Shown: positions 38,169 to 47,612, counted from the stretch's first letter. The stretch is 64,000 bases of DNA from Gammaproteobacteria bacterium (GCA_009841615.1 VXLL01000018.1:62001-126000), one strand, 5' to 3'. Numbers and translations: made by a program. Notes: a model not told the origin generated them from the sequence alone.

Positions 38169-39599
38169 ATTAGTACATTTTCCCCCAGCGACCTAACTCA
38201 ATACATTGGTAGTTTGTGGCGTGCCCCAATTCTTGGACTGCTCAAACACTACACAAAGATCCCAAATAAGTCGCCCGTCTTCGACCCTGATTGGAAGGAA
38301 AACGGGCACATGGACGACGCGGTTCGCTTGCTCACTGATTCGATCCGTTCTTTTGATATCGTTGGTCTCCGGTACGATGTCCTTGAGGTCGATGGCCGTA
38401 CGCCGCTGATCTTTATCGAAGTCGAACCGTATAAGTCAGGTACTGGAAATGTGTTGTTATACGGGCATTTCGATAAACAACCGGAATTTACCGGCTGGCA
38501 CGAGGATAAAGGACCGTGGACTCCCGTTCTTGAAGATGGACGTCTTTATGGTCGCGGAACCGGTGACGACGGCTATGCAATGTTTTCGTGTCTCTCTGCG
38601 CTTGCGGGATTACAGGAGCAAGGATGCGCACATCCGAGGTGCACCATTGTCATCGAAGGCTGTGAGGAAAGTGGCAGTCCAGACCTGCCCTTCTACATGC
38701 AAGTGTTAAGTCCCAGAATCGGAACACCAGATGTCGTAATTTGTTTAGACGCGGAGTGCGGCAACTACGATCAACTTTGGTTAACCACATCACTCCGTGG
38801 GATGGTTAGCGGAACATTGCGAGTGGAGGTACTTACCGAGGGTGTGCATTCGGGCGCAGCGGGAGGCATCGTGCCATCTAGTTTTCGCGTCCTGCGCGAT
38901 GTACTTGAACGTATCGAGAGTGGCAACGACGGTACTCTAGTAGATTCCTTGCACGTATCAATCCCAGAGTGGGTGTCGGAGCAGTCTAACGAAGTGGCTG
39001 ATGTACTTGGAGATACTATTGTAGAACGTTATCCTTGTGCGAGCACTAAGCGGTATGATCAAACAGACTTGGCTCAAATGGTGACCTCAAACACGTGGTT
39101 TCCTTGCTTTGAAGTCGTTGGATTAGGAGGCGCACCAGAACCGCAGTTCGCGGGTAACACTCTGCGCCCAAACACGGACGCGAAACTAGTCTTTAGGCTT
39201 CCCCCGGCGGCGAATCACGAGAAAGTGCAATCATTCGTTAAACGCGAACTCGAACGCGATCCACCGAATGGTACGAAAATAACCTTCAATTGTGATGTCG
39301 GAGAGTCTGGATGGTATTCGCAACCCGTTCAAACATGGCTTGACGAAGCCTTGAATGAAGCTTCAGACCTGTACTTCGGTCGTCCCTATAAACGCATGGG
39401 AACTGGAGGTACTATTCCATTCATGAAAATGTTGGAAGACCAATTCCCGGCATGTCAATTTGTCGTAACCGGTGTTATGGGGCCACACTCCAATGCGCAC
39501 GGACCAAACGAATTCTTAGACTTAGCAACAGCTGAGAAAGTGACTTGCTGCGTCGCTCACGTTCTCCACCAAATGGGAGAAGGCAACCAATTTAATTAG
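38169..39599 (+). CDS. M20 family metallopeptidase (dipeptidase type), probable ATT start
   Basis: 476 residues if started at ATT 38169. Metal-binding motifs: LLYGHFDKQ with first His/Asp, GRGTGDDGYAMF, EGCEESGSPDLP with catalytic Glu, and a C-terminal GPHSNAHGPNEF. These match the M20 dipeptidase group whose N-terminus is followed by IPNKSP-FD-DW, as here. Homologues have roughly 25-35 residues before that block; the only ordinary start, TTG 38214, leaves 18 and has no proper ribosome site. The frame is open upstream with no ATG, GTG, TTG or CTG, but ATT 38169 sits eight bases after AGGAG. It likely hydrolyses peptides or related amides; exact substrate unknown. It overlaps the HNH gene tail to tail by 8 bp. 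Confidence 0.87.
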   Translation: MSTFSPSDLTQYIGSLWRAPILGLLKHYTKIPNKSPVFDPDWKENGHMDDAVRLLTDSIRSFDIVGLRYDVLEVDGRTPLIFIEVEPYKSGTGNVLLYGHFDKQPEFTGWHEDKGPWTPVLEDGRLYGRGTGDDGYAMFSCLSALAGLQEQGCAHPRCTIVIEGCEESGSPDLPFYMQVLSPRIGTPDVVICLDAECGNYDQLWLTTSLRGMVSGTLRVEVLTEGVHSGAAGGIVPSSFRVLRDVLERIESGNDGTLVDSLHVSIPEWVSEQSNEVADVLGDTIVERYPCASTKRYDQTDLAQMVTSNTWFPCFEVVGLGGAPEPQFAGNTLRPNTDAKLVFRLPPAANHEKVQSFVKRELERDPPNGTKITFNCDVGESGWYSQPVQTWLDEALNEASDLYFGRPYKRMGTGGTIPFMKMLEDQFPACQFVVTGVMGPHSNAHGPNEFLDLATAEKVTCCVAHVLHQMGEGNQFN

Positions 39600-40218
39600 G
39601 TAGTCGTGCTCGTTGTTCTTTGATCGCGTCGCGCTTTCGACGCGCATTTCCAAACTGAGTCTCCAAAAACGACATTTGGTCGCCCAGTATTCGACCCGAA
39701 TTGATCAGTGCAAGATACTCCGCCAAATTTGGTGTGTAAGGCAGCGCAATCAATTCCCATCCGCAGTCTTCTACTAGACGATTACTTTTGTGATGATTAC
39801 ACCGTTTACACGCGGCGACGACGTTGGTCCAGTCATCGGTGCCACCCATTGATCTTGGGACGATGTGATCTCGTGTTAGGTTGAAAACCAATTGTTGCTG
39901 TCCGCAATACATACAAGTGTTGTTATCACGAACGAAAAGTGCTTGATTCGTCAGTGGAGGAATTTGACCGCGATCTCTTTGAAAAATTCTTCCGTCACAA
40001 GCAACAATGCTATTAACGTCGACGACGGTCCTACTGCCATCTAATCGAGAATATCCTCCTCGAATTCGCAATACGGACTCACCGAGAGTCCAGCGCACCA
40101 AGTCTCTAGTGTATAGACTGACAGCGGTTTGCCAGGTAATCCAACGAATCGGTTGTCCAGACATGTCCAAACGTAAGACTCTCGGTACGCGATGAAATTG
40201 ATCCAGTGTTGCTAGCAT
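39592..40218 (-). CDS. HNH endonuclease-family protein
   Basis: 208 residues, ATG start. A C-terminal HNH domain of the HNH_5 kind: CMYCGQQ, then LTRDHIVPRSMGGTDDWTNV with the His metal ligands, and CKRCNHHKSNR completing the four-Cys zinc site. The N-terminal part (WITWQTAVSLYTRDLVRW) is standard for this widespread, stand-alone chromosomal family of unknown role; it is not part of an intron or restriction locus here. Confidence 0.9.
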   Translation of the reverse strand: MLATLDQFHRVPRVLRLDMSGQPIRWITWQTAVSLYTRDLVRWTLGESVLRIRGGYSRLDGSRTVVDVNSIVACDGRIFQRDRGQIPPLTNQALFVRDNNTCMYCGQQQLVFNLTRDHIVPRSMGGTDDWTNVVAACKRCNHHKSNRLVEDCGWELIALPYTPNLAEYLALINSGRILGDQMSFLETQFGNARRKRDAIKEQRARLPN

Positions 40219-40833
40219 AATCGCTTCGAACTAGTGTTTTCAAAACTCCAAGCGAGTGCACATGCTCGTTGAGTCTTGACTCAATGTACTCGTGATGAGT
40301 TGGAAAAAACTAAATTTCATCAAAACCAACCTGTCTAAGTTCAAGATTTGGACTTTGTCAAAAGTGTGTCGAATGTCTAGAAATATTCATTCGACACGAA
40401 CAAGTATCGGTACCAAAATAACAAAAAACTCACTAGTACTGAGCACTTGGTCGCAAGATATGATAAAGAAACTGCCAGATTTCCCCGACCCAGGCTGTTA
40501 TTCCATTTAACCGATTGGACAACTTTAGCGTGCATTCGTTGCGCTTAGCATACACAACAATCCAATGCGATTTGGGAATGTCATCGCTAATCTTCGAGCT
40601 GTGTTGAGTCCAAATTGCCCTTGGTTCACAATCATCAAACCTGGAACTCACCCAAAGTTTTTTTGTTGCCCCAAATTAGAGACAGGACTCGTTTGTAACT
40701 CTAATCGGAACTAGAACCGCTGCCTACACCACGTGGTTGTGTCCAAAAACTAGCTCATCAAAACTAAAGCTACCTCATTTGCGAAGCCGACTATAGAGCA
40801 AAAATGTGAGGTTATTCAGAGAAACTAATGAAA
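40219..40833. other. 615-bp intergenic region between the HNH gene and paralogue C
   Basis: No convincing gene. Two short open frames (40292-40510 plus, 40433-40651 minus) overlap each other and have no recognisable protein pattern or ribosome site. The stretch holds an inverted repeat TTGAGTC-TT-GACTCAA (40269-40284) near the HNH start and a stronger one at 40366-40397. The region is AT-richer than its neighbours and lies between two genes read leftwards, so it is longer than needed for one promoter; old gene loss is possible. Confidence 0.45.
40366..40397. repeat. perfect 10-bp inverted repeat
   Basis: GTGTCGAATG and CATTCGACAC are exact reverse complements separated by 12 AT-rich bases. 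Transcribed from either side it forms a stable hairpin. No T-run follows, so it is not a classical intrinsic terminator. It may be an operator or an mRNA end structure for paralogue C, which is transcribed towards it. Confidence 0.5.
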
Positions 40834-42741
40834 TCAGTCAGAACTTGATCTTAGTACTTTGATGGTACTGCCTTGCTCTTCGTCGAGCAGGTAAGACTTA
40901 AGATGTTCTATTTGCTCTTCCGACAACTTCTGTTGCCACTTGTGCGCACCGATGAGCGTTGAAGCTGCACGGGCTTGCGCTTCTTTAGACGGCAGAAGGT
41001 CGATGTGTGCATACGTTTGTGTTGCGTCATGTTTAGCCCAGAGTCCCGCTAGCACGTGATAGTAATCAGCATGCTCCGAAATCGGTAATTGTTTGCCAAA
41101 CTCTATCGATTGATCCGGGTCTTTATCTCTGTAGAACAAAACAGCACCAATGGACGCATAGCCTAGAACACGAGCTTGACCTTCACGCATCTTAGGTAGC
41201 AGATCTTTAGCCTTATCGAAATCGATTGATGCGAGCTTGCTCAAAATTACTCCCTCAAGATCTATGTTAGACTCTTCATCTGGTTGCTTCAACGCAATTT
41301 CAATCAACGCTTCTGCGTTGTTCGCAGTCACTACGCTTTCAATGTCAAAAAACATTTTGTCATGTATATGCGCGACTGTCGGGTCGCTGAGCAACCACTC
41401 GAACGCTGCCAAAGCATCAAATTCTGCCCAAGCGCGAAAAAGATTTCTGGCGACGTTAGAAATTCGGTTAGGAGGATTCCGTGCATACTGTGGAAGCTCG
41501 TCTTCGAGTGCTTGGTATTGTGTGATCTTGGAAAGGTGCTTGGCTGTTTCAATAGGATCACGAGTGCACAAACTGAACAAGGCAGTGTAGACAATCACAC
41601 CTCTTATGGATTCGGGGAGTGTTTCAAAAATTTTTAGGGCTCGTAGTGGATTTCTGTCCGCCAAGTAGAGTGCTGTGGTTTCGAACAAGTCCTCGCGTAG
41701 CGCTTCATCTTCCAATTGAGAAAGGGAATCAAATGTTGCAGGTGCATCCTGATTAAACCATCGTTCGGCGATGTCAAAGACGATTAAACGATTTGTGTCG
41801 TCTAACAACGACACAGCTTCGTTGAAAGTGGATTCATAACCATCATTTCGAGCACGGTAACGGAGCACTTCAAGTAGGACTTCGTTTCGAATCCGTCTAT
41901 CTAACATTTCTTTGTGCAGTGTCCTAAATTCATCAAACCCTTCGTTCTCGATCACCGCAAGTGCTACAAATACTAAGTCTCCGATCTGATCAAGATCACT
42001 TGACTCATCACTTAGTAAAAGATTCCAATGTTCCACAGGCTTCTCCAACATCGCAGCTTTTCGAGCTCTTTCTTCTAGTGTGCTGAAGTAGAACTCTAGA
42101 TCGAACCGCTTCGCAATATCCTGTTTAACTTCATCCGAGAGAGTATGCCCAGAATCCAAAACCGAGTGTAAGATCATTATTTTCTCGCCTGATTCAAATT
42201 CCTGCAGATTTCGTTCTGCATACGCCACAACCGAATTGATGTCCGTAGAAGACCATTCTTGAAAGACGACAGACTGATACAGTTCGCGCTGAACTCGTAG
42301 AAAGTCGTGAGTGTGAGCGAGTGCCAGCTCTGGTTCAAGTGAGGCAAGTCTTCGAAATATCTCCACCTGCGTCGATTGTCTAAGCGTGATGTCGGAGAGT
42401 TGCTTCGATTCTTCGAGTAGATTCAAAGCTTGTTGAAAGTTTGCTTCGTTCAGCAACTTCCCAAACTCAACAGATCTTGAGAAGTAGGACGGTAACTTAC
42501 CCAAGTCTTCAATGCTTTGGATCGTCTGTTCGGAACTAGCGTCGTCAGGTTTCGCGTTGTCAACTGGCGAAACTGTACTATTGATCGCAGAGTAGTCAGG
42601 AGTCGATGTCGTTTCAGAGTTTGAATCCTTCTTTTCAGTGATCAACCATAAGGCGATCAGACCCGTGCCGCCAAGGATGGTAACCAGTAAAACTCCAGCG
42701 ATGAAGGGAGACTTTCGAATCTTGGTGTTAAAGGTATACAT
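40834..42741 (-). CDS. membrane-anchored helical-repeat protein, paralogue C
   Basis: 635 residues from ATG 42741, 10 bp after the stop of paralogue D; a longer frame exists but would run into D. One membrane segment at about residues 12-33 (SPFIAGVLLVTILGG...), a Ser/Thr/Asp-rich linker to about 80, then an alpha-helical solenoid to the end. Repeats carry the W-x3-D-P/x-x2-A core in degenerate form: SLEPELALAHTH, RDPIETAKHL, EFDALAAFEWLLSDP. It ends LSEEQIEHLKSYLLDEE, the C-terminal helix shared by the family. Predicted to be an inner-membrane protein with the solenoid in the periplasm, from the basic residues before the anchor. No named family recognised; TPR- and HEAT-like folds are both possible. 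Confidence 0.8.
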   Translation of the reverse strand: MYTFNTKIRKSPFIAGVLLVTILGGTGLIALWLITEKKDSNSETTSTPDYSAINSTVSPVDNAKPDDASSEQTIQSIEDLGKLPSYFSRSVEFGKLLNEANFQQALNLLEESKQLSDITLRQSTQVEIFRRLASLEPELALAHTHDFLRVQRELYQSVVFQEWSSTDINSVVAYAERNLQEFESGEKIMILHSVLDSGHTLSDEVKQDIAKRFDLEFYFSTLEERARKAAMLEKPVEHWNLLLSDESSDLDQIGDLVFVALAVIENEGFDEFRTLHKEMLDRRIRNEVLLEVLRYRARNDGYESTFNEAVSLLDDTNRLIVFDIAERWFNQDAPATFDSLSQLEDEALREDLFETTALYLADRNPLRALKIFETLPESIRGVIVYTALFSLCTRDPIETAKHLSKITQYQALEDELPQYARNPPNRISNVARNLFRAWAEFDALAAFEWLLSDPTVAHIHDKMFFDIESVVTANNAEALIEIALKQPDEESNIDLEGVILSKLASIDFDKAKDLLPKMREGQARVLGYASIGAVLFYRDKDPDQSIEFGKQLPISEHADYYHVLAGLWAKHDATQTYAHIDLLPSKEAQARAASTLIGAHKWQQKLSEEQIEHLKSYLLDEEQGSTIKVLRSSSD

Positions 42742-42751
42742 AGTGAATTTA

Positions 42752-44578
42752 TTAGTCCGATTCGTCCAAGAGGTAGAGTTCGATTTCTTGAAGTTGTTCA
42801 TCTGAGAAATAGCGGTGAGGTCTATAGTCGTCCCCAACGCTATAGGATAGAATCTCTCGAGCAGCTTTTGACTTCAATTCCTGCGAGGGTAGTTTCTCTA
42901 AGGATTCGTACATCCCTACGATGTCCGAGTAACGCCATTGGCTAAAGAAATTGTCGAAGAAGGTAGGTTGCAGGGGTTGTGGAAGCTCTCGACCTAGATT
43001 CAGAGCTCGGAAGGGTTCGTTACGCTTTATAAGAACTCTGGAAACGTCCAAGTAGGAGAATGTTTTGGTATGTGCATGATCTCGCACGTGTGGAAGCATA
43101 GCAATGGCTTGGTCGACATCGACTTGAGCAAGTGTGTGTATCACCGTTCGTTCGAGCCCCAAGGCACCGGGTGAAGGAATCGGTACACCGAGTGCAGTTT
43201 CGAGTGCGCGTTGTGGATCCTCTTGTACTACATCGTACAAGACTCTAGACAACAGGTGTTGTTGCTCCTCTTTCGGTCGCGAAAGAATCCAGTCGAGGGC
43301 ACCACCTGGATCTTGCCGCGACCAACTCCCGATTACACGCCAACTGTGATTGGCGATGCCGTTAGGTATTTCAAGCATTAGCTGGGCTGCTTCATGAGGC
43401 GATTCTCGTGCTAAACTAGACAACACCGATCCATGAACACTATCGTGCGCACTCTCAGGAAAATCAGACAAGTTTTCTAATAGTTCATGGGGATCCAGAG
43501 CAGCCCAAGCGTCAACTATGTACGTCGTAAGTTGATTCCGCAACGCTCCATCGTCAATTGTGCCGACCGCTTGTAATGTTGCTCGAGGATCGGAGACCGA
43601 CCATTTCACAGTGACATCTTCCAAAGCATGCGCTCTGATGTGGTCGCCTAAATTTTTTGCTAGTTCGAAAGTGTTCAGCGGGGCACTCTCCGTAAGAAGA
43701 AACAGTGCTCTGGACAAAATAGAACTCGGGTAATCGATATGTGATATCGAATCTTCAATTTGAGAAACAGCATCGGCCCCGTCGCGCAATACCCAATATT
43801 CCAGGATGTCTCTTAAAGCCTCCCTCTGCTCGGCGTCTCCTCTACTATCCTTGAGTATTGCGTTCCAAGCAGCTTCAGGATCATCCAAAGCACTAGCGAC
43901 GTGCGCCTGTTCCAGCACATCCAACGCGAGAGCTTCTTGCCCAAACTCCCGAGCCAAATCAACGATTTGCTGATCGGACCAATCGACTCTCGATTTTAAG
44001 ATGACCTCCAAGGCAACTCTCTGATCTGAATCGATTATCCCCCTAGCGTGTTCGACAGCTGCTTCGAAATCCAATTGCACCCACTCGCTAAAGATCGCAT
44101 TCACAAGAGGAGCACGACGATTCCAAGCGACTTGGGTAGCGTGAGCCATCGCTTTGACAGGATCTATGATGGCAAGTCTTCGCATAATGTCGCTTTGAGT
44201 AGACAATCTGCGATCGGGATTCGCGATGGACTTAGATTGTTCTAGCAGTTCAAGCACTTTCGATTCGTTCGCTTGCTCCAGCATCGTTAACAGAGCCACA
44301 GATCTCGCAAAATCGCTCTTGAACTCACTTAAACTCGCAATGTCATCGAGGGAACCCGACGAAGGATCGCCAGGTGACGTTGAATTTATTGCGTTGGACA
44401 CAAGTCCATCTACCGTATTTGTGGATGATGTGTCGTCGGCAGCGTTGTTAATGAGTCCTGGTAGGAATACAAAGGCAACTCCAATGATCCCCAGAAAGAC
44501 TGCCGCTACGAGAGCTCCTAGGAAGAAGGAGGAAGTAGTACCACTCTGACGATTAGTGTTTTGAGTATTGTGTTGCAT
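42752..44578 (-). CDS. membrane-anchored helical-repeat protein, paralogue D
   Basis: 608 residues from ATG 44578 with GGAGG nine bases upstream, the only member of the family with a strong ribosome site. Membrane segment at about 18-41 (FFLGALVAAVFLGIIGV...), linker rich in Asn/Thr/Ser/Asp, then repeats: SEWVQLDFEAAVEHARG, VKWSVSDPRATLQAV, DAWAALDPHELLENL, GSWSRQDPGGALDWIL, YDVVQEDPQRALETAL. The recurring unit of 33-37 residues is a pair of helices with Trp and Asp-Pro at the turn. It ends FSDEQLQEIELYLLDESD. First gene of the C/D pair and probably co-transcribed with C. Confidence 0.82.
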   Translation of the reverse strand: MQHNTQNTNRQSGTTSSFFLGALVAAVFLGIIGVAFVFLPGLINNAADDTSSTNTVDGLVSNAINSTSPGDPSSGSLDDIASLSEFKSDFARSVALLTMLEQANESKVLELLEQSKSIANPDRRLSTQSDIMRRLAIIDPVKAMAHATQVAWNRRAPLVNAIFSEWVQLDFEAAVEHARGIIDSDQRVALEVILKSRVDWSDQQIVDLAREFGQEALALDVLEQAHVASALDDPEAAWNAILKDSRGDAEQREALRDILEYWVLRDGADAVSQIEDSISHIDYPSSILSRALFLLTESAPLNTFELAKNLGDHIRAHALEDVTVKWSVSDPRATLQAVGTIDDGALRNQLTTYIVDAWAALDPHELLENLSDFPESAHDSVHGSVLSSLARESPHEAAQLMLEIPNGIANHSWRVIGSWSRQDPGGALDWILSRPKEEQQHLLSRVLYDVVQEDPQRALETALGVPIPSPGALGLERTVIHTLAQVDVDQAIAMLPHVRDHAHTKTFSYLDVSRVLIKRNEPFRALNLGRELPQPLQPTFFDNFFSQWRYSDIVGMYESLEKLPSQELKSKAAREILSYSVGDDYRPHRYFSDEQLQEIELYLLDESD

Positions 44579-45088
44579 CAATTCTAACCTCCATCACAAA
44601 CTGAAATTCGCGTGTGGTTCATCTATTGTACCCGTCTCCGATGAGCTACTGAAGTCTTCTACAAATTTAATCTTTTAATCGACACATCGAAGTGCTGGAA
44701 ATCAAACTACAGTATTTAAAAATTACACTCGCACATAGCGTCGATCACTGACAGTCGGTCAGACACTCATAAATCGAACGAGATCGAGTGGTCCTCTTCA
44801 GTAGCACTGACGAGTTTGTTCGATTAAGTGTTCTCTCGCAGATCAACTATAACGTCATTGGGAGAATTCGTCGTCCTTAAACAGGGCAAAAACTAGCTCG
44901 AAATATCAATGAGTTCTCCTAGTCTCATCTCTTTCACCTCGCCGAGAGATCTTTAAATAGGTTGTTCGGCTTTTCAGAAATATTCGACACAACTCCTATT
45001 TAAGAGTACAATTAACGATTGAATGGATTGAGTCCATGACTTAAGACCCATTCGCGAAATCAAACAAGGATGTTTTGAGGATTACGTT
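44579..45088. other. 510-bp divergent intergenic region between paralogue D and the SPOR lipoprotein
   Basis: Must contain promoters in both directions. No coding frame is credible. A short dyad CTGAC-AGTCG-GTCAG lies at about 44748-44762. AT content rises toward 45000 (TATTTAAGAG), where the SPOR gene promoter is likely, but no good -35/-10 pair can be named. Confidence 0.4.
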
Positions 45089-45811
45089 ATGAAATCATGG
45101 CAATGGATTGCTATCCCTCTTACTGCGCTCACCATCTCTGGCTGTTCTTCATTATTTCAGTCAAACCAATCAAAGGAAACCGTCGTTGACGAACAGTGGG
45201 ACTGTACCGAAGTTGACGAAAATGGTGAATGGGACTGTGAAGAAGTCGAAGAAGGCGTAAGCACTGAAGATCTCGTCGCCGCAGTCGGTGGAAACGATGG
45301 ATCTACTCCTACCCTTTCTCTGGTCGGACCTACACCAACCACGCAGGCTTCTTTACCGCGATCGCGATCAAGTTCCAAACCAGTAGTAACGGCGTTAGCT
45401 CCTCCACCATCACAGGATACGGAGTCTACTGAAAGCGAACAAATCGAAGAAGAAGAAGATCTTCCTGACTACCTATGGCTTGCGTATGAGCCGGAAACAG
45501 AAACGCGCATTCAGGACCTTCCCGATGAATTTTATGTGGTTCAACTAGCGGCTTTCGCTACGAAAGAAAAAGCGATAGAGTATGTTTCTAAGCAAAAGAA
45601 CTTACGCGAACTCAGAGGTGTTCGCGTCCTAGCTAAAGAAAAAGCTCACTTCAATATATTGCTCGGAATCTACGAGAATAAGCGTCGTGCCGAGCGAGCG
45701 GTGAAGAGCGTTGAGGGCGAACTCGGTGGGAAGACTCCTTGGATCAGGTCGATGTCATCTATAAAGACTGCGATGAAAGCAGCCGACGACAAATTCGGGG
45801 AAAAGTACTAA
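45089..45811 (+). CDS. SPOR domain lipoprotein
   Basis: 240 residues, ATG with GAGGA upstream. A lipoprotein signal ends LTISGC with Cys19. Next comes a short internal duplication, QWDCTEV and EWDCEEV separated by DENG, then a long Ser/Pro/Glu-rich linker (about 60-135) and a C-terminal SPOR domain (about 146-225: FYVVQLAAFATKEKAIEYV, then FNILLGIYENKRRAERA). SPOR domains bind denuded septal peptidoglycan, so it is probably an outer-membrane lipoprotein at division sites. The paired WDC motifs put two Cys close together and could form a disulfide. It sits between the two arrays of helical-repeat paralogues. Confidence 0.87.
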   Translation: MKSWQWIAIPLTALTISGCSSLFQSNQSKETVVDEQWDCTEVDENGEWDCEEVEEGVSTEDLVAAVGGNDGSTPTLSLVGPTPTTQASLPRSRSSSKPVVTALAPPPSQDTESTESEQIEEEEDLPDYLWLAYEPETETRIQDLPDEFYVVQLAAFATKEKAIEYVSKQKNLRELRGVRVLAKEKAHFNILLGIYENKRRAERAVKSVEGELGGKTPWIRSMSSIKTAMKAADDKFGEKY

Positions 45812-45831
45812 ACTCGAACTCTAAGAGTGAT

Positions 45832-46311
45832 TTATAGCACGTCGAGAATGCTCTCGGCGTTGCTGACCTCAAATATACCTGGACCCTCAACCGCGAGCTT
45901 GGTTACAGTACCGTCTTCGACAATCATCGCGTAGCGCTCCGAGCGGTTGCCCAGTCCAAATGATGATCCGTCAAGTACTAGGCCAATTGCTTGAGTAAAT
46001 TCGCCATTGCCATCGCTAGCCATAACGATGTCATCGGCGTCCTGCTCGCGTCCCCAAGCGTCCATGACGAAGATGTCGTTAACTGCGACACAGACTATTT
46101 CATCGACACCTTTAGCTTTAATAGCTTCAGCATGAAGTACGAATCCTGGTAAATGCTGTTCGGAACAGGTTGGTGTAAACGCACCTGGAACCGCGAAAAT
46201 TACGACTTTTTTGCCGCTTACGAGATCGTGGACGGATTCTTTAGCTGGCCTGCCGTCCCTCATAACACGCAAAGTAGCATTGGGCAACCGATCACCTTCC
46301 TGAATTGACAT
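45832..46311 (-). CDS. peroxiredoxin, Prx5 family
   Basis: 159 residues, ATG with AGAGGAAATT upstream. The catalytic block VPGAFTPTCSEQHLPGF has the peroxidatic Cys49, with Thr46 and Pro42 of the active site and the conserved Arg in NRSERYAM. It reduces hydroperoxides using glutathione or glutaredoxin in the usual Prx5 scheme. It is convergent with the SPOR gene (20 bp between stops) and divergent from the DMT exporter. Confidence 0.94.
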   Translation of the reverse strand: MSIQEGDRLPNATLRVMRDGRPAKESVHDLVSGKKVVIFAVPGAFTPTCSEQHLPGFVLHAEAIKAKGVDEIVCVAVNDIFVMDAWGREQDADDIVMASDGNGEFTQAIGLVLDGSSFGLGNRSERYAMIVEDGTVTKLAVEGPGIFEVSNAESILDVL

Positions 46312-46412
46312 AATTTCCTCTCCAAGTTCGTACGAATTCTGAACGCGAGATTGTAGGTACTAGTACGCGAATTTGTCGCGATAGATGAAAGTTCAACACC
46401 GTCTAAAGTTCA

Positions 46413-47303
46413 ATGTTCTCAAAGCTACCTCGCAATGACCTGATTGCCATCAGTCTGGCGATTGTGGTCGTTCTGTGTTGGTCGACAGTAGCAACTGGGT
46501 TTAAGTTAGCACTACAACATCTTTCAGTCCCTCAGCTACTGTTCGCTAGCACCTTTGTCTCTTTCGTGTTCCTTTCCGCAGTTGCGTTTTTTACAGGAAT
46601 CAAAAAACCTACATGGAAAACCGTTAGCCTCGGAGCAGTCCTTGGACTGATCAATCCGTTTTCGTATTACTTAGTTCTTTTCGCAGCGTATGACCGATTG
46701 CCCGCACAGATCGCGCAGCCATTAAATTACACTCATGCAATCGTAACCGCTTTACTCGCGATACCCATTCTCAAACAACGACCCACTCCACGAATTTGGT
46801 TGGGATTGATTATTGGATATTTAGGAGTTGTCGTACTGATCACGCAAGGATCGTTCACCGAGTTTTCTTTCGATCGACTTGGGGTTGCATTAGCCTTAGG
46901 AAGTGCTTTAATTTGGGGGGCTTACTGGATTCTCACCGTGCGTTATTCAGAAGATTCTGTGACCCTCTTACTCATTGCGTTTGCCACAGCAACGCCGTGT
47001 GCTGCGATATTCTGTGTTATTTTCGACACACTTCCGGCATTCAATCTTGTAAATTTAGGGTTCGGCTTGTGGCTTGGCGTTGCTGAAATGGGACTCGCTT
47101 TTCTACTCTGGCAACGTGCACTAAAAACTGCTACTCAGGTTAGCTTGATCACCCCGATTGCTTACTTTAGCCCGGCATTGTCGTTATTTTTAATCCACAA
47201 TGTACTTGGCGAAAAGGTACCCCCAATAACAATCTTGGGTCTAGCCACGCTGATGTTAGGAATCTTGATCATGTATCTTCGTTTCGAAAAACGTACTTCC
47301 TAG
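46413..47303 (+). CDS. EamA/DMT superfamily transporter
   Basis: 296 residues, ATG start. Ten membrane segments in two EamA repeats: the first opens AIVVVLCWSTVATGFKLAL and the second GVALALGSALIWGAYWIL. The YFSPALSLFLIHNVLGEK segment is typical for the second repeat. Drug/metabolite exporters of this type move small organic molecules; the substrate is unknown. It stands alone before the A-B module array. Confidence 0.9.
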   Translation: MFSKLPRNDLIAISLAIVVVLCWSTVATGFKLALQHLSVPQLLFASTFVSFVFLSAVAFFTGIKKPTWKTVSLGAVLGLINPFSYYLVLFAAYDRLPAQIAQPLNYTHAIVTALLAIPILKQRPTPRIWLGLIIGYLGVVVLITQGSFTEFSFDRLGVALALGSALIWGAYWILTVRYSEDSVTLLLIAFATATPCAAIFCVIFDTLPAFNLVNLGFGLWLGVAEMGLAFLLWQRALKTATQVSLITPIAYFSPALSLFLIHNVLGEKVPPITILGLATLMLGILIMYLRFEKRTS

Positions 47304-47612
47304 CGTTGAAGGACTGAATCAACAGGCAGTCAACACTTGCTCTCTCTCGAGTGAGCTACTCTTACAACCAAATAATTGCGTATGAGTACTAACGGAATCA
47401 CAGTGTGTTACCATCAACTTGAACATCCAAGATTTGGCATGAGACCATCTCAACTGAAACTTTCTATCCGTCGTTTGCAATGTTTTATACTGCTCTTGTT
47501 CGCTAAGAGAACTTGTCGGCTTCGGGAAGTGCGCAGGAAGCGAGTAGAAGTTCTAGCAAGTAAAGTCCCAATATAATTCTTGCGGTCTTACACATATTCA
47601 GATTGTCTTTCC
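47304..47612. promoter_or_regulatory. upstream region of paralogue A with conserved -10-like element
   Basis: 309 bp. TATAAT at 47572-47577 lies 35 bp before the ATG of A. The 46 bases from 47567 to the ATG align with 52009-52053 before paralogue A' with one gap, including CCCAATATAATT and ATATTCAGA. No clear -35 box is present at the right distance and neither leader has a Shine-Dalgarno sequence. A 66-codon open frame (47376-47576) does not look coding. Confidence 0.5.

Noticed and set aside
40725-40748. CACGTG-centred sequence resembling parS
   Set aside because: Only CCACGTGG and one more flanking pair are symmetric; the outer bases required for parS do not match. CACGTG cores at 15970, 23956, 48670, 56511 and 61352 fail in the same way.
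41237-41637. Open frames of 117 codons on the plus strand across paralogue C
   Set aside because: Antisense shadows of a long coding gene; no recognisable domain, and the minus-strand frame is supported by paralogues.
47376-47576. 66-codon open frame before paralogue A
   Set aside because: Composition (RRLQCFILLLFAKRTCRLR) is not protein-like for this genome, there is no ribosome site, and it overlaps the putative promoter of A.
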